Source of the DNA: Caldilineaceae bacterium
GTDB taxonomy: Bacteria; Chloroflexota; Anaerolineae; Caldilineales; Caldilineaceae
Length of the DNA stretch: 50,043 nt
Direction: 5' to 3'
NCBI GenBank assembly: GCA_022842065.1
Contig: JALHQH010000070.1
Location: 1 to 50,043, forward strand
The notes under the pieces were generated by a model. The model saw only the letters and a list, made by a program, of their open reading frames with translations. It did no database searches and had not been told where the DNA came from. Of this stretch, positions 8,399 to 17,820 are shown in pieces. Numbering within the stretch: position 1 is the first letter of the stretch; each line of letters begins with the position of its first letter. A program made the position numbers and the translations under genes.

Positions 8399-9517
8399 AT
8401 GCGCGTTGCGGTCTTGTGGACGGAACTACCTGGTTACATGAATGCTTGTCTTAAACGACTGGTCGAGCGGCATCAGGTAGAATTATTAGTATATCGCATT
8501 GCAAATACCGCACAATCAAATAAATATAATTTTAACGCTGACTTATTTCAATGGATACCTGAATTACACACGCTTGCTAATCCGTCTGCCCAACAAACGA
8601 GTGAAATGCTTGCCCGCTTAGGCCAGTTTAACCCTGATGTGATTATTGCCAGCGGTTGGTCAGTGCCAGCCTATCGGGCCGTGCTACGGGCAATGCGCAA
8701 GCAGGGTGTACTGATTATTGGTGGTTGCGACAATTCTTGGCGAAATACACCAAAGCAGTGGCTTGGGGTTGCGACCGCGCCCTATTTTTTACATCCGCTC
8801 TTCGATGCCCTTTGGGTGCCGGGCGAACGTGCGGGCCAGTTTGCCCACAAGCTAGGTTTTAGCGGCGACAAACTATTGTATTCGTTATACTGCGGCGATG
8901 CTGAATTGTTTAGCCAAGCGGCAACGTGGCGGCTAGCGCGCTGTACCACAAATGCAGCCTGGCCCAGGCGCTTTCTCTTTGTTGGTCGCCTGGTAAAAGA
9001 AAAAGGGATCCAAGATTTATTGGCGGCTTACAGAGAATATGTGGCACTCGTGGACGACCCCTGGGAACTTTGGTGTGCCGGCAGTGGACCGCTCGTTGAT
9101 TTAGTCAAGGCAGAACCAAATGTGCGCTATTTAGGCTTTATTCAACCGGATGAATATCTAGACATTCTGAAAGAAGTAGGGGTTTTTATCCTGCCAAGCC
9201 ATTTCGAGCCCTGGGGTGTGGTTATCCATGAGGCAACTGCGGCCGGTTTACCGATTTTATGCAGCCGACAATGTGGCAGTTCTGTCGAGCTGGTCCAAGA
9301 AGGTTATAACGGCTTGCGCTTTGAAGCTGGTGATATTGCAGGACTTACCCAAACGATGCGCCATATCACATCCAGTGAAGTTGATTTAGTGGCATACGGT
9401 AAACAAAGTCTTGCCTCATCAGAAAAATTCAGTCCAGCACAGTGGTGTGCAAATTTAATTGGTTATGTAAACCATCAAAAACGCGCACGCCCACAAATTA
9501 GTATGATGATACGATGA
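8399..9517 (+). CDS. GT4-family glycosyltransferase
   Basis: 372 aa, GT-B fold, retaining. The C-terminal domain has FVGRLVKEKGIQDLL and the E-x7-E motif FEPWGVVIHEATAAGLPIL (around residue 268). The N-terminal acceptor domain is variable. AAAGG about 7 nt upstream supports the ATG. It is the first gene of a + strand series running to 26049 and overlaps the next gene by 4 bp (ATGA). It likely adds one sugar to the lipid-linked repeat; donor and acceptor cannot be told. Codon usage is AT-rich compared with the genes after 23.1 kb. Confidence 0.85.
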   Translation: MRVAVLWTELPGYMNACLKRLVERHQVELLVYRIANTAQSNKYNFNADLFQWIPELHTLANPSAQQTSEMLARLGQFNPDVIIASGWSVPAYRAVLRAMRKQGVLIIGGCDNSWRNTPKQWLGVATAPYFLHPLFDALWVPGERAGQFAHKLGFSGDKLLYSLYCGDAELFSQAATWRLARCTTNAAWPRRFLFVGRLVKEKGIQDLLAAYREYVALVDDPWELWCAGSGPLVDLVKAEPNVRYLGFIQPDEYLDILKEVGVFILPSHFEPWGVVIHEATAAGLPILCSRQCGSSVELVQEGYNGLRFEAGDIAGLTQTMRHITSSEVDLVAYGKQSLASSEKFSPAQWCANLIGYVNHQKRARPQISMMIR

Positions 9518-10530
9518 TCAATGATATCGCGGTCTATTTAACCGAGCATTTTGATGAATTGTTCGAAAAGCGCTTGGCCTGTCCGATTTGTCACGCCGAT
9601 GCGACCAACCTGAAACCCCAGGCATGGGCAACCGTTGGGGCCAAACAGCAACTTGCCATTCTGTCGTGCCCCGCCTGCACCTGTCGGTTTAAACAATATG
9701 TGCCGACGACAAAGCTACTGGCACTGATTTACAACAGTAATTATGTGCATTTTGCGCCGGCAACGCCAGCCACCACGGCAAGCACCAGCGATAGCGTCGC
9801 CATTCATTCACGGCTAAATCGCATTCAACAATGTAAACCGGGGACAAAGAATTTAGCGGTCTTGGACATTGGGTGTGGCCGTGGGGATATGGTCGCGCAC
9901 TATCGGCAACGAGGATGGCAGGGCTTTGGGATTGACCCCTTCACGCCACAAAGTATGCTGGCCAGTGAATTAGGAGCATATTTAGTCCAAGCGGAAATTG
10001 CCCAGGCAAAAGCGCATTTCGCCGGCGAGAGTTTTGATGTGGCTACGGCCTGGTATGTTTTTGAACATCTCAATGATCCGGTCGCGGTGGCACGCCACGC
10101 GTACGACATGCTCAAGCCCGGCGGTTCACTTTTACTACTAGTGCCCTATGCCGATAGCTGGGCAGCCAACCGTTATGGTGGGGCGTGGATGGAAACCACC
10201 TTAATTGAGCATATTGTCTTTTACACCAAAACCTCGCTCAAGCGGCTGGCTGCGGAGGCCGGCTTTACCGGGCCGATCGCCTTCCGGGTCGCAGGGCGAC
10301 CGTTCCCAATCGGTAAGGTCGAACCCACCCTGCAACAGCAGGGTATCGCACATCTAGCAGCGACTACGCAGCAGGCGGTGCAGCCAAGCCAATCCAGAGC
10401 GGTCAGCCAGACGTTTTCGCACAGGGTTAAAAGCGTCGTTCAGCAAAATTTATGGGCGAATGAGCTACTGCGCTGGTTGATTCATTCGGCCCAGATTGGT
10501 GATTATATTGAAGCACGCATTACCAAGTAA
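9514..10530 (+). CDS. SAM-dependent methyltransferase with N-terminal zinc knuckle
   Basis: 338 aa. C23-PI-C26 and C52-PA-C55 form a probable zinc-binding module. A class I methyltransferase domain follows, with motif I VLDIGCGRGDMV at about residue 116, AWYVFEHLNDP, and a post-motif MLKPGGSLLLLVP. This zinc knuckle plus methyltransferase arrangement is typical of sugar- or nucleotide-sugar-modifying enzymes in polysaccharide loci. It overlaps the preceding GT4 gene by 4 bp. The substrate is unknown. Confidence 0.8.
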   Translation: MINDIAVYLTEHFDELFEKRLACPICHADATNLKPQAWATVGAKQQLAILSCPACTCRFKQYVPTTKLLALIYNSNYVHFAPATPATTASTSDSVAIHSRLNRIQQCKPGTKNLAVLDIGCGRGDMVAHYRQRGWQGFGIDPFTPQSMLASELGAYLVQAEIAQAKAHFAGESFDVATAWYVFEHLNDPVAVARHAYDMLKPGGSLLLLVPYADSWAANRYGGAWMETTLIEHIVFYTKTSLKRLAAEAGFTGPIAFRVAGRPFPIGKVEPTLQQQGIAHLAATTQQAVQPSQSRAVSQTFSHRVKSVVQQNLWANELLRWLIHSAQIGDYIEARITK

Positions 10531-10605
10531 CGCGCAGAGCGTCAGTTAGCGCAAACCAATTACTAACAGTTAGAGCCTTTTACGCAAGGGTAAGTGTAGA
10601 GCAGC

Positions 10606-11394
10606 ATGATCCGTAGTTTAATGGCCCTTTTTGGCGTTGATCCCTATAAAAGTGTAGCGACAGTCCGGGCGCTTCCGGCTTATTTCCAAAACTATCGGGC
10701 ACTTGCTCGGCAGCGCACAAAGGGGGCGGATGAATTTAAATTTGGGAAATTATATCCCTGTTTGGCCGACAAAAGCGCCGAGGGCGGTACAGCAACCGGC
10801 CATTATTTTCATCAAGATTTATATGTGGCTCAAAAAGTCTATCAAAACAAGCCACAGGCACATGCTGATATTGGTTCCCGCGTCGATGGCTTTGTGGCCC
10901 ATGTGGCAGCCTTTCGCAAGCTAACGGTGCTCGACATCCGCAAGCTCACAAGCACTACACCCAATATTAATTTTGTGCAATGTGACATTATGAACGAGCC
11001 AGGCCCATCGTTAGCATTTCAATATGATTCGATTTCATGTCTCCATGCACTAGAACATTTTGGGCTGGGGCGTTATGGGGACCCGATTAATTACCGGGGA
11101 CACCTTGTCGGCTTTGCCAATCTAGGCAAATTATTAAAGCCTGGTGGCAAATTTTATCTTTCCGTACCGATGGGGCCGCAACGCATTGAATTTAATGCCC
11201 ATCGGGTCTTTAGCCTTGCCTATTTGTTACAGTTGGTGAAGGCAAGCTATGCGATTGATTCGTTTGCGTATGTGGATGACCGCGGTGATCTGCATACGAA
11301 TGTGACGTTAACCGCTGATCACATTTCAAACAACCTGGGATGTACCTTTGGATGTGGCATCTTTGAACTGACCAAGCAGGAACCGAGCATATAA
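10606..11394 (+). CDS. DUF268 family protein (methyltransferase-like)
   Basis: 262 aa, matching the DUF268 pattern: GKLYPCLADKSAEGG, GHYFHQDLYVAQKVY, HADIGSRVDGFVAHVAAF, SCLHALEHFGLGRYGD, and LLKPGGKFYLSVPMGPQRIEFNAHRVF. The Rossmann-like core (DIGSRVDGF, LKPGGKFYLSVP) suggests a degenerate SAM-methyltransferase fold; no activity is established in the family as far as I know. It sits 75 bp after the zinc-knuckle methyltransferase and 3 bp before an FkbM gene. A role in glycan modification is inferred from context only. Confidence 0.75.
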   Translation: MIRSLMALFGVDPYKSVATVRALPAYFQNYRALARQRTKGADEFKFGKLYPCLADKSAEGGTATGHYFHQDLYVAQKVYQNKPQAHADIGSRVDGFVAHVAAFRKLTVLDIRKLTSTTPNINFVQCDIMNEPGPSLAFQYDSISCLHALEHFGLGRYGDPINYRGHLVGFANLGKLLKPGGKFYLSVPMGPQRIEFNAHRVFSLAYLLQLVKASYAIDSFAYVDDRGDLHTNVTLTADHISNNLGCTFGCGIFELTKQEPSI

Positions 11395-11397
11395 ACG

Positions 11398-12132
11398 ATG
11401 ATGTTACGCCAAACAATTCGCAACTTAATCCGCACTACCGGCTGGGAGCTAGTACGGGCGCAGACAAACCCGTGGAACACCTTACTTGGACTACAGAGCC
11501 ATCCGTTCAAGACGATCTTTGATATTGGGGCGAATGTAGGGCAGAGTGCCAAGGAATATCGCCGCCTTTTTCCGGCTGCGCAGATTTATTGCTTCGAGCC
11601 GGTGCCCAGTGCCTACCATACTTTAGCAACCTGGGCGAAAAGCCAAAACGGGAAAGTTACGCCGCTGAATCTTGCCCTTGGCAATCGGACAGATGTGCTT
11701 GACTTCAACCATCATACCGACCACTCTGTTTCTTCGTCGCTGTTGGAAACAACCACGACCTTACAGCAGCTATATCCACAAACGGCCAACAAAGAGACGA
11801 TTAAGGTTGCAGTAAAACCACTGGACGAGCTCTTACCAGATCTGGTCATTCAGCCGGATTTATTAGTGAAGATGGATGTACAGGGTTACGAAATGAATGT
11901 GATTGAAGGGGCACAAGCGCTCTTACAGGCGACATCAGCCTGTATTCTGGAAATCACATTAATTCCTTTTTACAAAAATCAGCCCACATTTATCGATCTT
12001 GTGCAAGCGCTGGACAAGCTAGATCTTGCCTATGCAGGCAATTTAAGTCAGGCCTATACGAAAGTCGGTAATCCCATGTTTATCGATGCGGTATTCACAA
12101 AGCCTAATTTTTGGCCATCTTCCACGTTATAG
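11398..12132 (+). CDS. FkbM family methyltransferase (1 of 4)
   Basis: 244 aa. SAM-binding motif FDIGANVGQSAKEY, then CFEPVPSAYHTL, and the FkbM signature LVKMDVQGYEMNVIEGA. FkbM enzymes O-methylate sugar hydroxyls or related positions. The gene starts with tandem ATG codons (11398/11401), 3 nt after DUF268, so translation is probably coupled. The C-terminus EITLIPFYKNQPTFIDLVQAL is typical of short FkbM proteins. The target hydroxyl cannot be predicted. Confidence 0.88.
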   Translation: MMLRQTIRNLIRTTGWELVRAQTNPWNTLLGLQSHPFKTIFDIGANVGQSAKEYRRLFPAAQIYCFEPVPSAYHTLATWAKSQNGKVTPLNLALGNRTDVLDFNHHTDHSVSSSLLETTTTLQQLYPQTANKETIKVAVKPLDELLPDLVIQPDLLVKMDVQGYEMNVIEGAQALLQATSACILEITLIPFYKNQPTFIDLVQALDKLDLAYAGNLSQAYTKVGNPMFIDAVFTKPNFWPSSTL

Positions 12133-12160
12133 AACGTGCGAAATCACACAGGATTACGCT

Positions 12161-13045
12161 ATGGATACTAACTTACAGGCTTTGGAAAAAGAATTATTTT
12201 TCTATCGAAGTCAGCCCTTACAAAAACTATTCTATGGGGCTCGCCGTATCTCCAAGTCACAATTATTATCAGTGATGTCCCAATACGCGAACACGGTCAT
12301 CGAGACTGAAGCACGTACATTTTGGGGTAAAGTAATGCATGTGGTCTTGCCCGAACAGGTCTCAACCTCAATTGCGCGTTATCGTTTCTATGAAGAAAGC
12401 TTAACCAAGATTTTTCTGGCTTCGCTCAAGCCGGGCATGGTGGTCTATGATGTAGGTGCTCACTTTGGTTATTTTAGCCTCTTAGCGCGCCATTTGGTCG
12501 GTACCAAGGGCCACGTACATGCATTTGAACCAACGCCCAGTACCTTTCAGATTCTAACAAAAAATCTCTCTAATTACAGCAATGTTACGTTGAATAATTG
12601 TGGGGCCTGGTCCAAGGCCGATGAGTTAGTGCTAAAGGATTTTGGGCTAAAGTTCGCTGCCTATAACAGCTTAAGCGACCCACGAATTTCCTTGGCAACC
12701 CAAAATTTGCAGGGGATCGTGGAGCACAAAATTCCGACCGTAGCACTGGATGATTATGCGAAGGGGGCAGCGGCCAGACCGGATTTTATCAAAATTGATG
12801 CGGAAAATGCTGAGTATCAAATTTTACAGGGCATGACCGCGATTCTAAGCCATGATCGGCCCTTGCTTTCATTAGAGATGGGTGATAGTGCCGATAACCC
12901 ACAGCATAGCCAAACATTGGTGCAATACCTGATCCAGCGTGATTATCAGCCATATGAGCTGTGCAATCAAACATTGGTTAAGCACCAATTACAATCTGCC
13001 TATCGATATTCAAATCTACTTTTCATCCCGTGCGAGGCAGCATGA
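12161..13045 (+). CDS. FkbM family methyltransferase (2 of 4)
   Basis: 294 aa. SAM site YDVGAHFGYFSLLARHL, FEPTPSTFQIL and FIKIDAENAEYQILQGM (the glycine of the usual DVEGAE is replaced by Asn). The ATG at 12161 is chosen because CAGGAT lies about 8 nt upstream and the frame before it overlaps the previous gene with unrelated sequence. About 75 residues before the domain are helical and conserved-looking. It overlaps the flippase start by 4 bp. Confidence 0.85.
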   Translation: MDTNLQALEKELFFYRSQPLQKLFYGARRISKSQLLSVMSQYANTVIETEARTFWGKVMHVVLPEQVSTSIARYRFYEESLTKIFLASLKPGMVVYDVGAHFGYFSLLARHLVGTKGHVHAFEPTPSTFQILTKNLSNYSNVTLNNCGAWSKADELVLKDFGLKFAAYNSLSDPRISLATQNLQGIVEHKIPTVALDDYAKGAAARPDFIKIDAENAEYQILQGMTAILSHDRPLLSLEMGDSADNPQHSQTLVQYLIQRDYQPYELCNQTLVKHQLQSAYRYSNLLFIPCEAA

Positions 13046-14559
13046 ATAAAAGTGCGCTTTTTCGCAATGCGGGGATGGCGATCCTGCAGCTCATTGTCTC
13101 AACAGCAATCATCTTTTTTCTCTACCGTTTTCTGCTCCAGACGATCGGGGTGAAGCAGCTAGGCATCTGGTCATTAGTATTGGCCTCCTCATCCGTCAGT
13201 CGCATTGCCAGCCTTGGTTTGGGGGGCAGTATTGTTAAATTTGTGGCTAAATATATCGCGCGCAAAGAGCATGCCGCCGTAGCGCTGCTCATTCAAACAA
13301 CAATGATTACCATGTCGGTGATTATGGGTGCCGTGTTATTGCTTGCCTACCCACTACTTAACTATATTTTAGTTTATATCGTTGATGCCGATGCGTTGTT
13401 GGATGCCCGTGCCATTTTACCAGTTACGTTACTCTCGGTCTGGTTGACCGCAATTGCAGGGGTAATGACGAGTGGCCTAGATGGCTATCAGCGCATTCAT
13501 CATCGCAGCATCTTAACCATTGTGAGCATGCTCATCTATACGCTACTCTGTGTCTTGCTGGTTCAGCACAATGGCTTGATGGGCCTTGCCGTCGCCCAAA
13601 TCGGCCAGTATGCGTTTTTGTTAATTACCGGCTACCTGTTGCTGCGTAAAGATGCCCCCCTCCCGCTGCTGCCTTATCAATGGGATCGAGGTCTATGTCG
13701 TGAAACGATCGCTTATGGCGCAAACTTTCAACTAATTTCCCTCGCGACCATGCTTTATGAGCCAGTCACCAAAGGTTTGCTGGCGCGCCTGGGCGGCTTA
13801 GAACTTGTCGGTTATTACGAGATGGCTACCCGCTTAGTTATGCAGTTGCGTGGACTTGTCCTGGCCGGCAATCAGGTGGTCATCCCGGTGATTGCGGATC
13901 TGCACGAAAGTGATCCCAGTCAAATCGAGCGGGTCTATACCAAGAGCGTCCAGGTTACCTTCTTTATCTCCGTGTATAGCTATACACTCTTAGCGATCTT
14001 TGTGCCTAGCATATCGACCCTATGGCTTGGCTTTTATCAACCTTTTTTTGTTTGGAGCGCGCAGTTGCTGATCAGTGGTTGGTTTATCAATACCCTCTCG
14101 GCTCCTGCTTACTTTGCCTTTTTAGGTAGCGGGCGGCTCAAGTGGTTGCTCGTTGCGCATGTGGCGATTGGTGTACTGAATGCGCTGTTGGGCTGGGCAT
14201 TAGGTGCGCTTTACGGCGGCGCGGGTATCATTACGGGATGGGCAATCGCCCTCGTCGTTGGTAGTCTATTTCAGATTGTCATGTACCAATCGGAAAACAA
14301 AATTGCTTGGGCAACCTTTACCACGCGCGCGAACGGCATCCTGCTTGGCTCGAGTATTGTCGCCTTCCTGTTGAACTGGGGTATCAATGCCTACTTCGCA
14401 AGCCAAATGCAGACGAGCCTACTGCGCTTTCTTAGTGTTGCGGCAATTACGGCGCTCATCATGTTATTACCCATGTGGATCCACCCCGTGTGGGGTCAGT
14501 TACAAGCTGTATTGTTCAATAATTTTGCGCGACGCCAAACTTTAGGCAGTATCTCTTAA
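13042..14559 (+). CDS. Wzx-type polysaccharide flippase (MOP superfamily)
   Basis: 505 aa with about 12-14 hydrophobic segments from residue 5 to 495. The early GIKQLGIWSLVLASS-like turn (here GVKQLGIWSLVLASS) and LGGSIVKFVAKYIA match MOP/Wzx transporters, which flip undecaprenyl-linked repeat units to the outer face of the membrane. The ATG at 13042 overlaps the stop of the preceding FkbM gene and has GAGG upstream; a GTG 12 nt earlier is less likely. The O-antigen polymerase-like gene follows within 50 bp, as expected for a Wzx/Wzy pathway. Confidence 0.88.
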   Translation: MNKSALFRNAGMAILQLIVSTAIIFFLYRFLLQTIGVKQLGIWSLVLASSSVSRIASLGLGGSIVKFVAKYIARKEHAAVALLIQTTMITMSVIMGAVLLLAYPLLNYILVYIVDADALLDARAILPVTLLSVWLTAIAGVMTSGLDGYQRIHHRSILTIVSMLIYTLLCVLLVQHNGLMGLAVAQIGQYAFLLITGYLLLRKDAPLPLLPYQWDRGLCRETIAYGANFQLISLATMLYEPVTKGLLARLGGLELVGYYEMATRLVMQLRGLVLAGNQVVIPVIADLHESDPSQIERVYTKSVQVTFFISVYSYTLLAIFVPSISTLWLGFYQPFFVWSAQLLISGWFINTLSAPAYFAFLGSGRLKWLLVAHVAIGVLNALLGWALGALYGGAGIITGWAIALVVGSLFQIVMYQSENKIAWATFTTRANGILLGSSIVAFLLNWGINAYFASQMQTSLLRFLSVAAITALIMLLPMWIHPVWGQLQAVLFNNFARRQTLGSIS

Positions 14560-14609
14560 TCAATTTCCAAAAATTTCGTCAGTCACTTCCTAGCAGAGCC
14601 GCTTAACCT

Positions 14610-16013
14610 ATGCGAATACCCGATGCTTTTCCGGAATTACTGTTGTGGGTGATCCTCTTCTCAGGCCTAGCCCTAGCGTTAACAAAGCAACATCTCGCCA
14701 TTTATCTTGCGCTCGTCTTGTATAGTGGTGTCGATCAAACTCGTGCGGTCTTTACCCGCACAGCATTACTAGGGCCATACTTCAATCTATACGATGCTGT
14801 TACACTTATCCTGCTATTTGCGACCCTTGCGTTAGCTTTCAAGCAGCGGAAAAGTTTGGTATTTCCAGGGCCAGTCGTTACAGTCATTCTAACTTTAATC
14901 ATGGGATTGATCGTGATCCTCATGCAAAGTGTCTTTAGCTATAGCCTGATCAGTGCACTTCGGTCATCGCTAAACTTTCCACTCGGCTATTGGATTGTCG
15001 CCAATTTAGTAACCTTTGACAGAAAATTTATCAAAGGAATCCTGCTGAGTTTACTGCTAGGGACCACCATCGCGACGCTCCAACATTACATTGTCATTAT
15101 TGCTGGGCAAAGTGGCTACCGCATTGCACTTAGCGCTGATGGCACACTGCGGACGGTACGTTATCTATCACTTGCCCCCTATTTTATTCTGGCAATGCCC
15201 TATTTACAGGTTGAAAAACTCTTGCCGAGTCGGTACTTCAGCCTTTATTGGGTAGCCTGGCTATTGTTTATCGGTTCGGTTCTACTATCACAGACGCGCT
15301 CGATATTGATCGCGTTAGTACTAGCTTTTCTCTGTCTGTCATTCTATTATCGCAAACTCAATATTAGAGTGCTCCTTTTACCAATTATCGCGTTAGCATT
15401 TTCAGGAATTCTGCAACTGGTAACCAACTATAATTTAATTAATATCATTCTTGAACGCTTTAGCTATCTGGCCACCGGTGGTATTGATGATAATTTCGGC
15501 TCTGGGCGGGCCTTAGTGGTGCGGCTTGAGTGGCAACTTTGGTTAGATGGCAATCTACTCTGGGGGCGGGGCACCAATTTTAATTCACTAGAAACAATTC
15601 AGCGCATCACGACTGATGTTTATGGCTTTGTCGGTTGGGGCCACATTGGGCATCTCAACTACCTTGTGACCTACGGCTTAATTGGTTTTGCCGTCTATTC
15701 AATTTATATCCCGGTCTCAGCTTTACTTAACGGGATAAGGGGACAGCTCTTCCAAACTGACCCTTATCTGAAGGCAGCGATTAGTCTTAGCATAGCAGCG
15801 CTGTTCTTTGATTGGTTTATCAGTTTTATGAGTGGCAGCTATCTATCGCCAATCAGTATGGCTTCTGGTCTCCTATTGGGCATGGGTTGGGCCGTCGCCC
15901 ATTATCATGCCGCGCGGCAGGTCACCTTCAGGCTAATAAAAACACGCGCACGTATCCAAATCAGTCAGCCCAAGACCCAATCAGTAACACAACTGCGCAG
16001 AAATTATACATAG
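14610..16013 (+). CDS. O-antigen polymerase/ligase-like membrane protein (Wzy candidate)
   Basis: 467 aa, about 11-12 hydrophobic segments. A large hydrophilic loop around residues 290-350 (FSYLATGGIDDNFGSGRALVVRLEWQLWLDGNLLWGRG then GHIGHLNYLVTYGLIG) resembles the Wzy_C/O-antigen ligase loop with its conserved H-N-x-x-L-like segment. It directly follows the flippase gene, which favours a polymerase role. Sequence divergence in this family means ligase versus polymerase cannot be settled. A second member is encoded at 37378-38823. Confidence 0.75.
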   Translation: MRIPDAFPELLLWVILFSGLALALTKQHLAIYLALVLYSGVDQTRAVFTRTALLGPYFNLYDAVTLILLFATLALAFKQRKSLVFPGPVVTVILTLIMGLIVILMQSVFSYSLISALRSSLNFPLGYWIVANLVTFDRKFIKGILLSLLLGTTIATLQHYIVIIAGQSGYRIALSADGTLRTVRYLSLAPYFILAMPYLQVEKLLPSRYFSLYWVAWLLFIGSVLLSQTRSILIALVLAFLCLSFYYRKLNIRVLLLPIIALAFSGILQLVTNYNLINIILERFSYLATGGIDDNFGSGRALVVRLEWQLWLDGNLLWGRGTNFNSLETIQRITTDVYGFVGWGHIGHLNYLVTYGLIGFAVYSIYIPVSALLNGIRGQLFQTDPYLKAAISLSIAALFFDWFISFMSGSYLSPISMASGLLLGMGWAVAHYHAARQVTFRLIKTRARIQISQPKTQSVTQLRRNYT

Positions 16014-16055
16014 AATTTATTGACAACAGTCGAAATATATTTGTGGAGTCACAAG

Positions 16056-16859
16056 ATGCATTTGCTCCTAAAGGCCCTCACACAGGTTACAAACAATCGC
16101 TTTGCACAGGATGGATTGAGCAAGGCAGTCGCTGGCCTTCAATTTCTAAGAGGAATTGGTTCAGGTGGTAGCGTCAAATCTAGCGGCGAAGGGGCAGTTT
16201 TTGAACTCGTATATCAAAAAAGTGCAGTGCCTTATTGTATTTTTGATGTTGGCGCTAATCATGGCCAATATTTAGCAGAAGCGTCAACTGCTTTTTTACA
16301 CCAAGAGCTTACGATCCATTGTTTTGAACCAAGTCAGGATTCATTTGCACTTTTGCAAGCAAATATACCCAACCGGAATAATCATCAGGTCATTCTCAAC
16401 AATATTGCCCTTGGTAAGGAGCAGGGAGAAGCGACGCTTTGGTCCAACACACCAGGATCTAGTATGGCCTCCCTCACCAAGCGCCGGTTAGACCATTATC
16501 AACTAGCCTTTGATAACGCTGAAACAGTTTATATTGATACTATCGATAATTATTGTAGCAATCGGCGTATAAAAGTGATCGATCTACTTAAAATAGATAT
16601 TGAGGGGCACGAACTAAACGCGCTCGAAGGTGCCAGCCAAATGTTTGAGCAAAAAGCCATAAAAATCGTTACCTTTGAATTCGGTGGGTGTAATATCGAC
16701 ACCCGCACTTATTTTCAGGATTATTATTACTTTTTTAGGCAAAGAGGGATGAAGATTCTACGGATTACACCTTCTGGCTATCTACACCCGATTGAACAAT
16801 ATAATGAAGGATTAGAACAGTTTAAAGCAGCCAATTTTGTGGCAGTGCAAGGCGCATAG
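16056..16859 (+). CDS. FkbM family methyltransferase (3 of 4)
   Basis: 267 aa. Motifs IFDVGANHGQYLAEAST, HCFEPSQDSFALLQANI and LLKIDIEGHELNALEGA. The ATG at 16056 has GGAG 7 nt upstream and is preferred over a TTG at 16020. The stop is followed by only 3 nt before the fucosyltransferase-like gene. This gene is notably AT-rich (about 35 percent GC in places by eye), the most AT-rich of the operon, and may be a recent import. Confidence 0.85.
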   Translation: MHLLLKALTQVTNNRFAQDGLSKAVAGLQFLRGIGSGGSVKSSGEGAVFELVYQKSAVPYCIFDVGANHGQYLAEASTAFLHQELTIHCFEPSQDSFALLQANIPNRNNHQVILNNIALGKEQGEATLWSNTPGSSMASLTKRRLDHYQLAFDNAETVYIDTIDNYCSNRRIKVIDLLKIDIEGHELNALEGASQMFEQKAIKIVTFEFGGCNIDTRTYFQDYYYFFRQRGMKILRITPSGYLHPIEQYNEGLEQFKAANFVAVQGA

Positions 16860-16862
16860 TTT

Positions 16863-17759
16863 ATGCAACTTTACGGACATCCTATTTTAGGGCGCTATGG
16901 GCTTGGTAACATGCTCTTCCCCTGGGCAAGGTGCTTCCTCTGGTGTAAAGACCACCAAGTGCCCATGTTGGCCCCGCGCTGGACGTATCTGCGCATTGGC
17001 CCTTATTTGCGCGGCGAGCGGGATAAGCGCAACTATCAGTATTTATTTCATGGTAAGGGTTATATCCGTGAACCACGCCGCGCGTGGATCCACTTGACTG
17101 GCCAGGTAATTTCTGAACAAGCAGTAGCACAGATTAGCCAAGCAAAACCATTGCCTAAAATGAAAACGGGGATCGTTCAATTTCAAGGCATGCAAAATCA
17201 TTTTGCGGCATTAATCGGCCGCCATCGTGAAGTATCGGCAGAATTGCAACGGATCACCAAACCGCAACATCGACCTGAGCAAGCCAACACGGGCAATTTT
17301 ATCGGGATTCACGTCCGCCGTGGTGATTTTGTCCCCGTTGGCCGCGAGGCCGAATTACGGCAAGGCCGCCATGATTATCAGATTTCGCTGCAATGGTATA
17401 TTGATGCCTTAACCGAGATCCGCAAGACGACGGGGCAGCAGCTTAGCGCCAAAGTTTTTTCAGACGGGACAGATGATGAGCTGGCTGAATTGCTGCGGCT
17501 ACCAAACATCGAGCGCAATACAGGCGGGTCAGCCATCAAGGATATCTTAATGCTTGCGCAGTCAAAAGTCATGATCGCGTCTGGTTCTACCTTCAGCATG
17601 TGGGCCTCTTATCTGGGTCAGGTGCCGGCCATCTGGTATCCAGGCCAACGGCGGCAATTCATCCTGGCCGCTGGTTGCGAGGCCGCTTTGGAGCCAGAGT
17701 GGGAACCAGGCCAGATTCTACCCGAAAAGTTTGTGCAGATTGCGGCACAAATTGCCTGA
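16863..17759 (+). CDS. GT11-like (alpha-1,2-fucosyltransferase family) glycosyltransferase
   Basis: 298 aa. It has the family's HxRRxD motif in IGIHVRRGDF (about residue 149). KVFSDGTDDELAELL and the C-terminal MLAQSKVMIASGSTFSMWASYL correspond to the conserved donor-binding motifs of alpha-1,2-fucosyltransferases. The N-terminus GLGNMLFPWARCFLW is also typical. GDP-fucose would come from Gmd/Fcl at 2.9-5.3 kb. Linkage specificity is inferred from family only. Confidence 0.78.
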   Translation: MQLYGHPILGRYGLGNMLFPWARCFLWCKDHQVPMLAPRWTYLRIGPYLRGERDKRNYQYLFHGKGYIREPRRAWIHLTGQVISEQAVAQISQAKPLPKMKTGIVQFQGMQNHFAALIGRHREVSAELQRITKPQHRPEQANTGNFIGIHVRRGDFVPVGREAELRQGRHDYQISLQWYIDALTEIRKTTGQQLSAKVFSDGTDDELAELLRLPNIERNTGGSAIKDILMLAQSKVMIASGSTFSMWASYLGQVPAIWYPGQRRQFILAAGCEAALEPEWEPGQILPEKFVQIAAQIA

Positions 17760-17820
17760 ATGGTGCGCTAGGTGCAAGCGATAGCACCTATATATCAATA
17801 ATTTGCTTGAAAGGTAAATG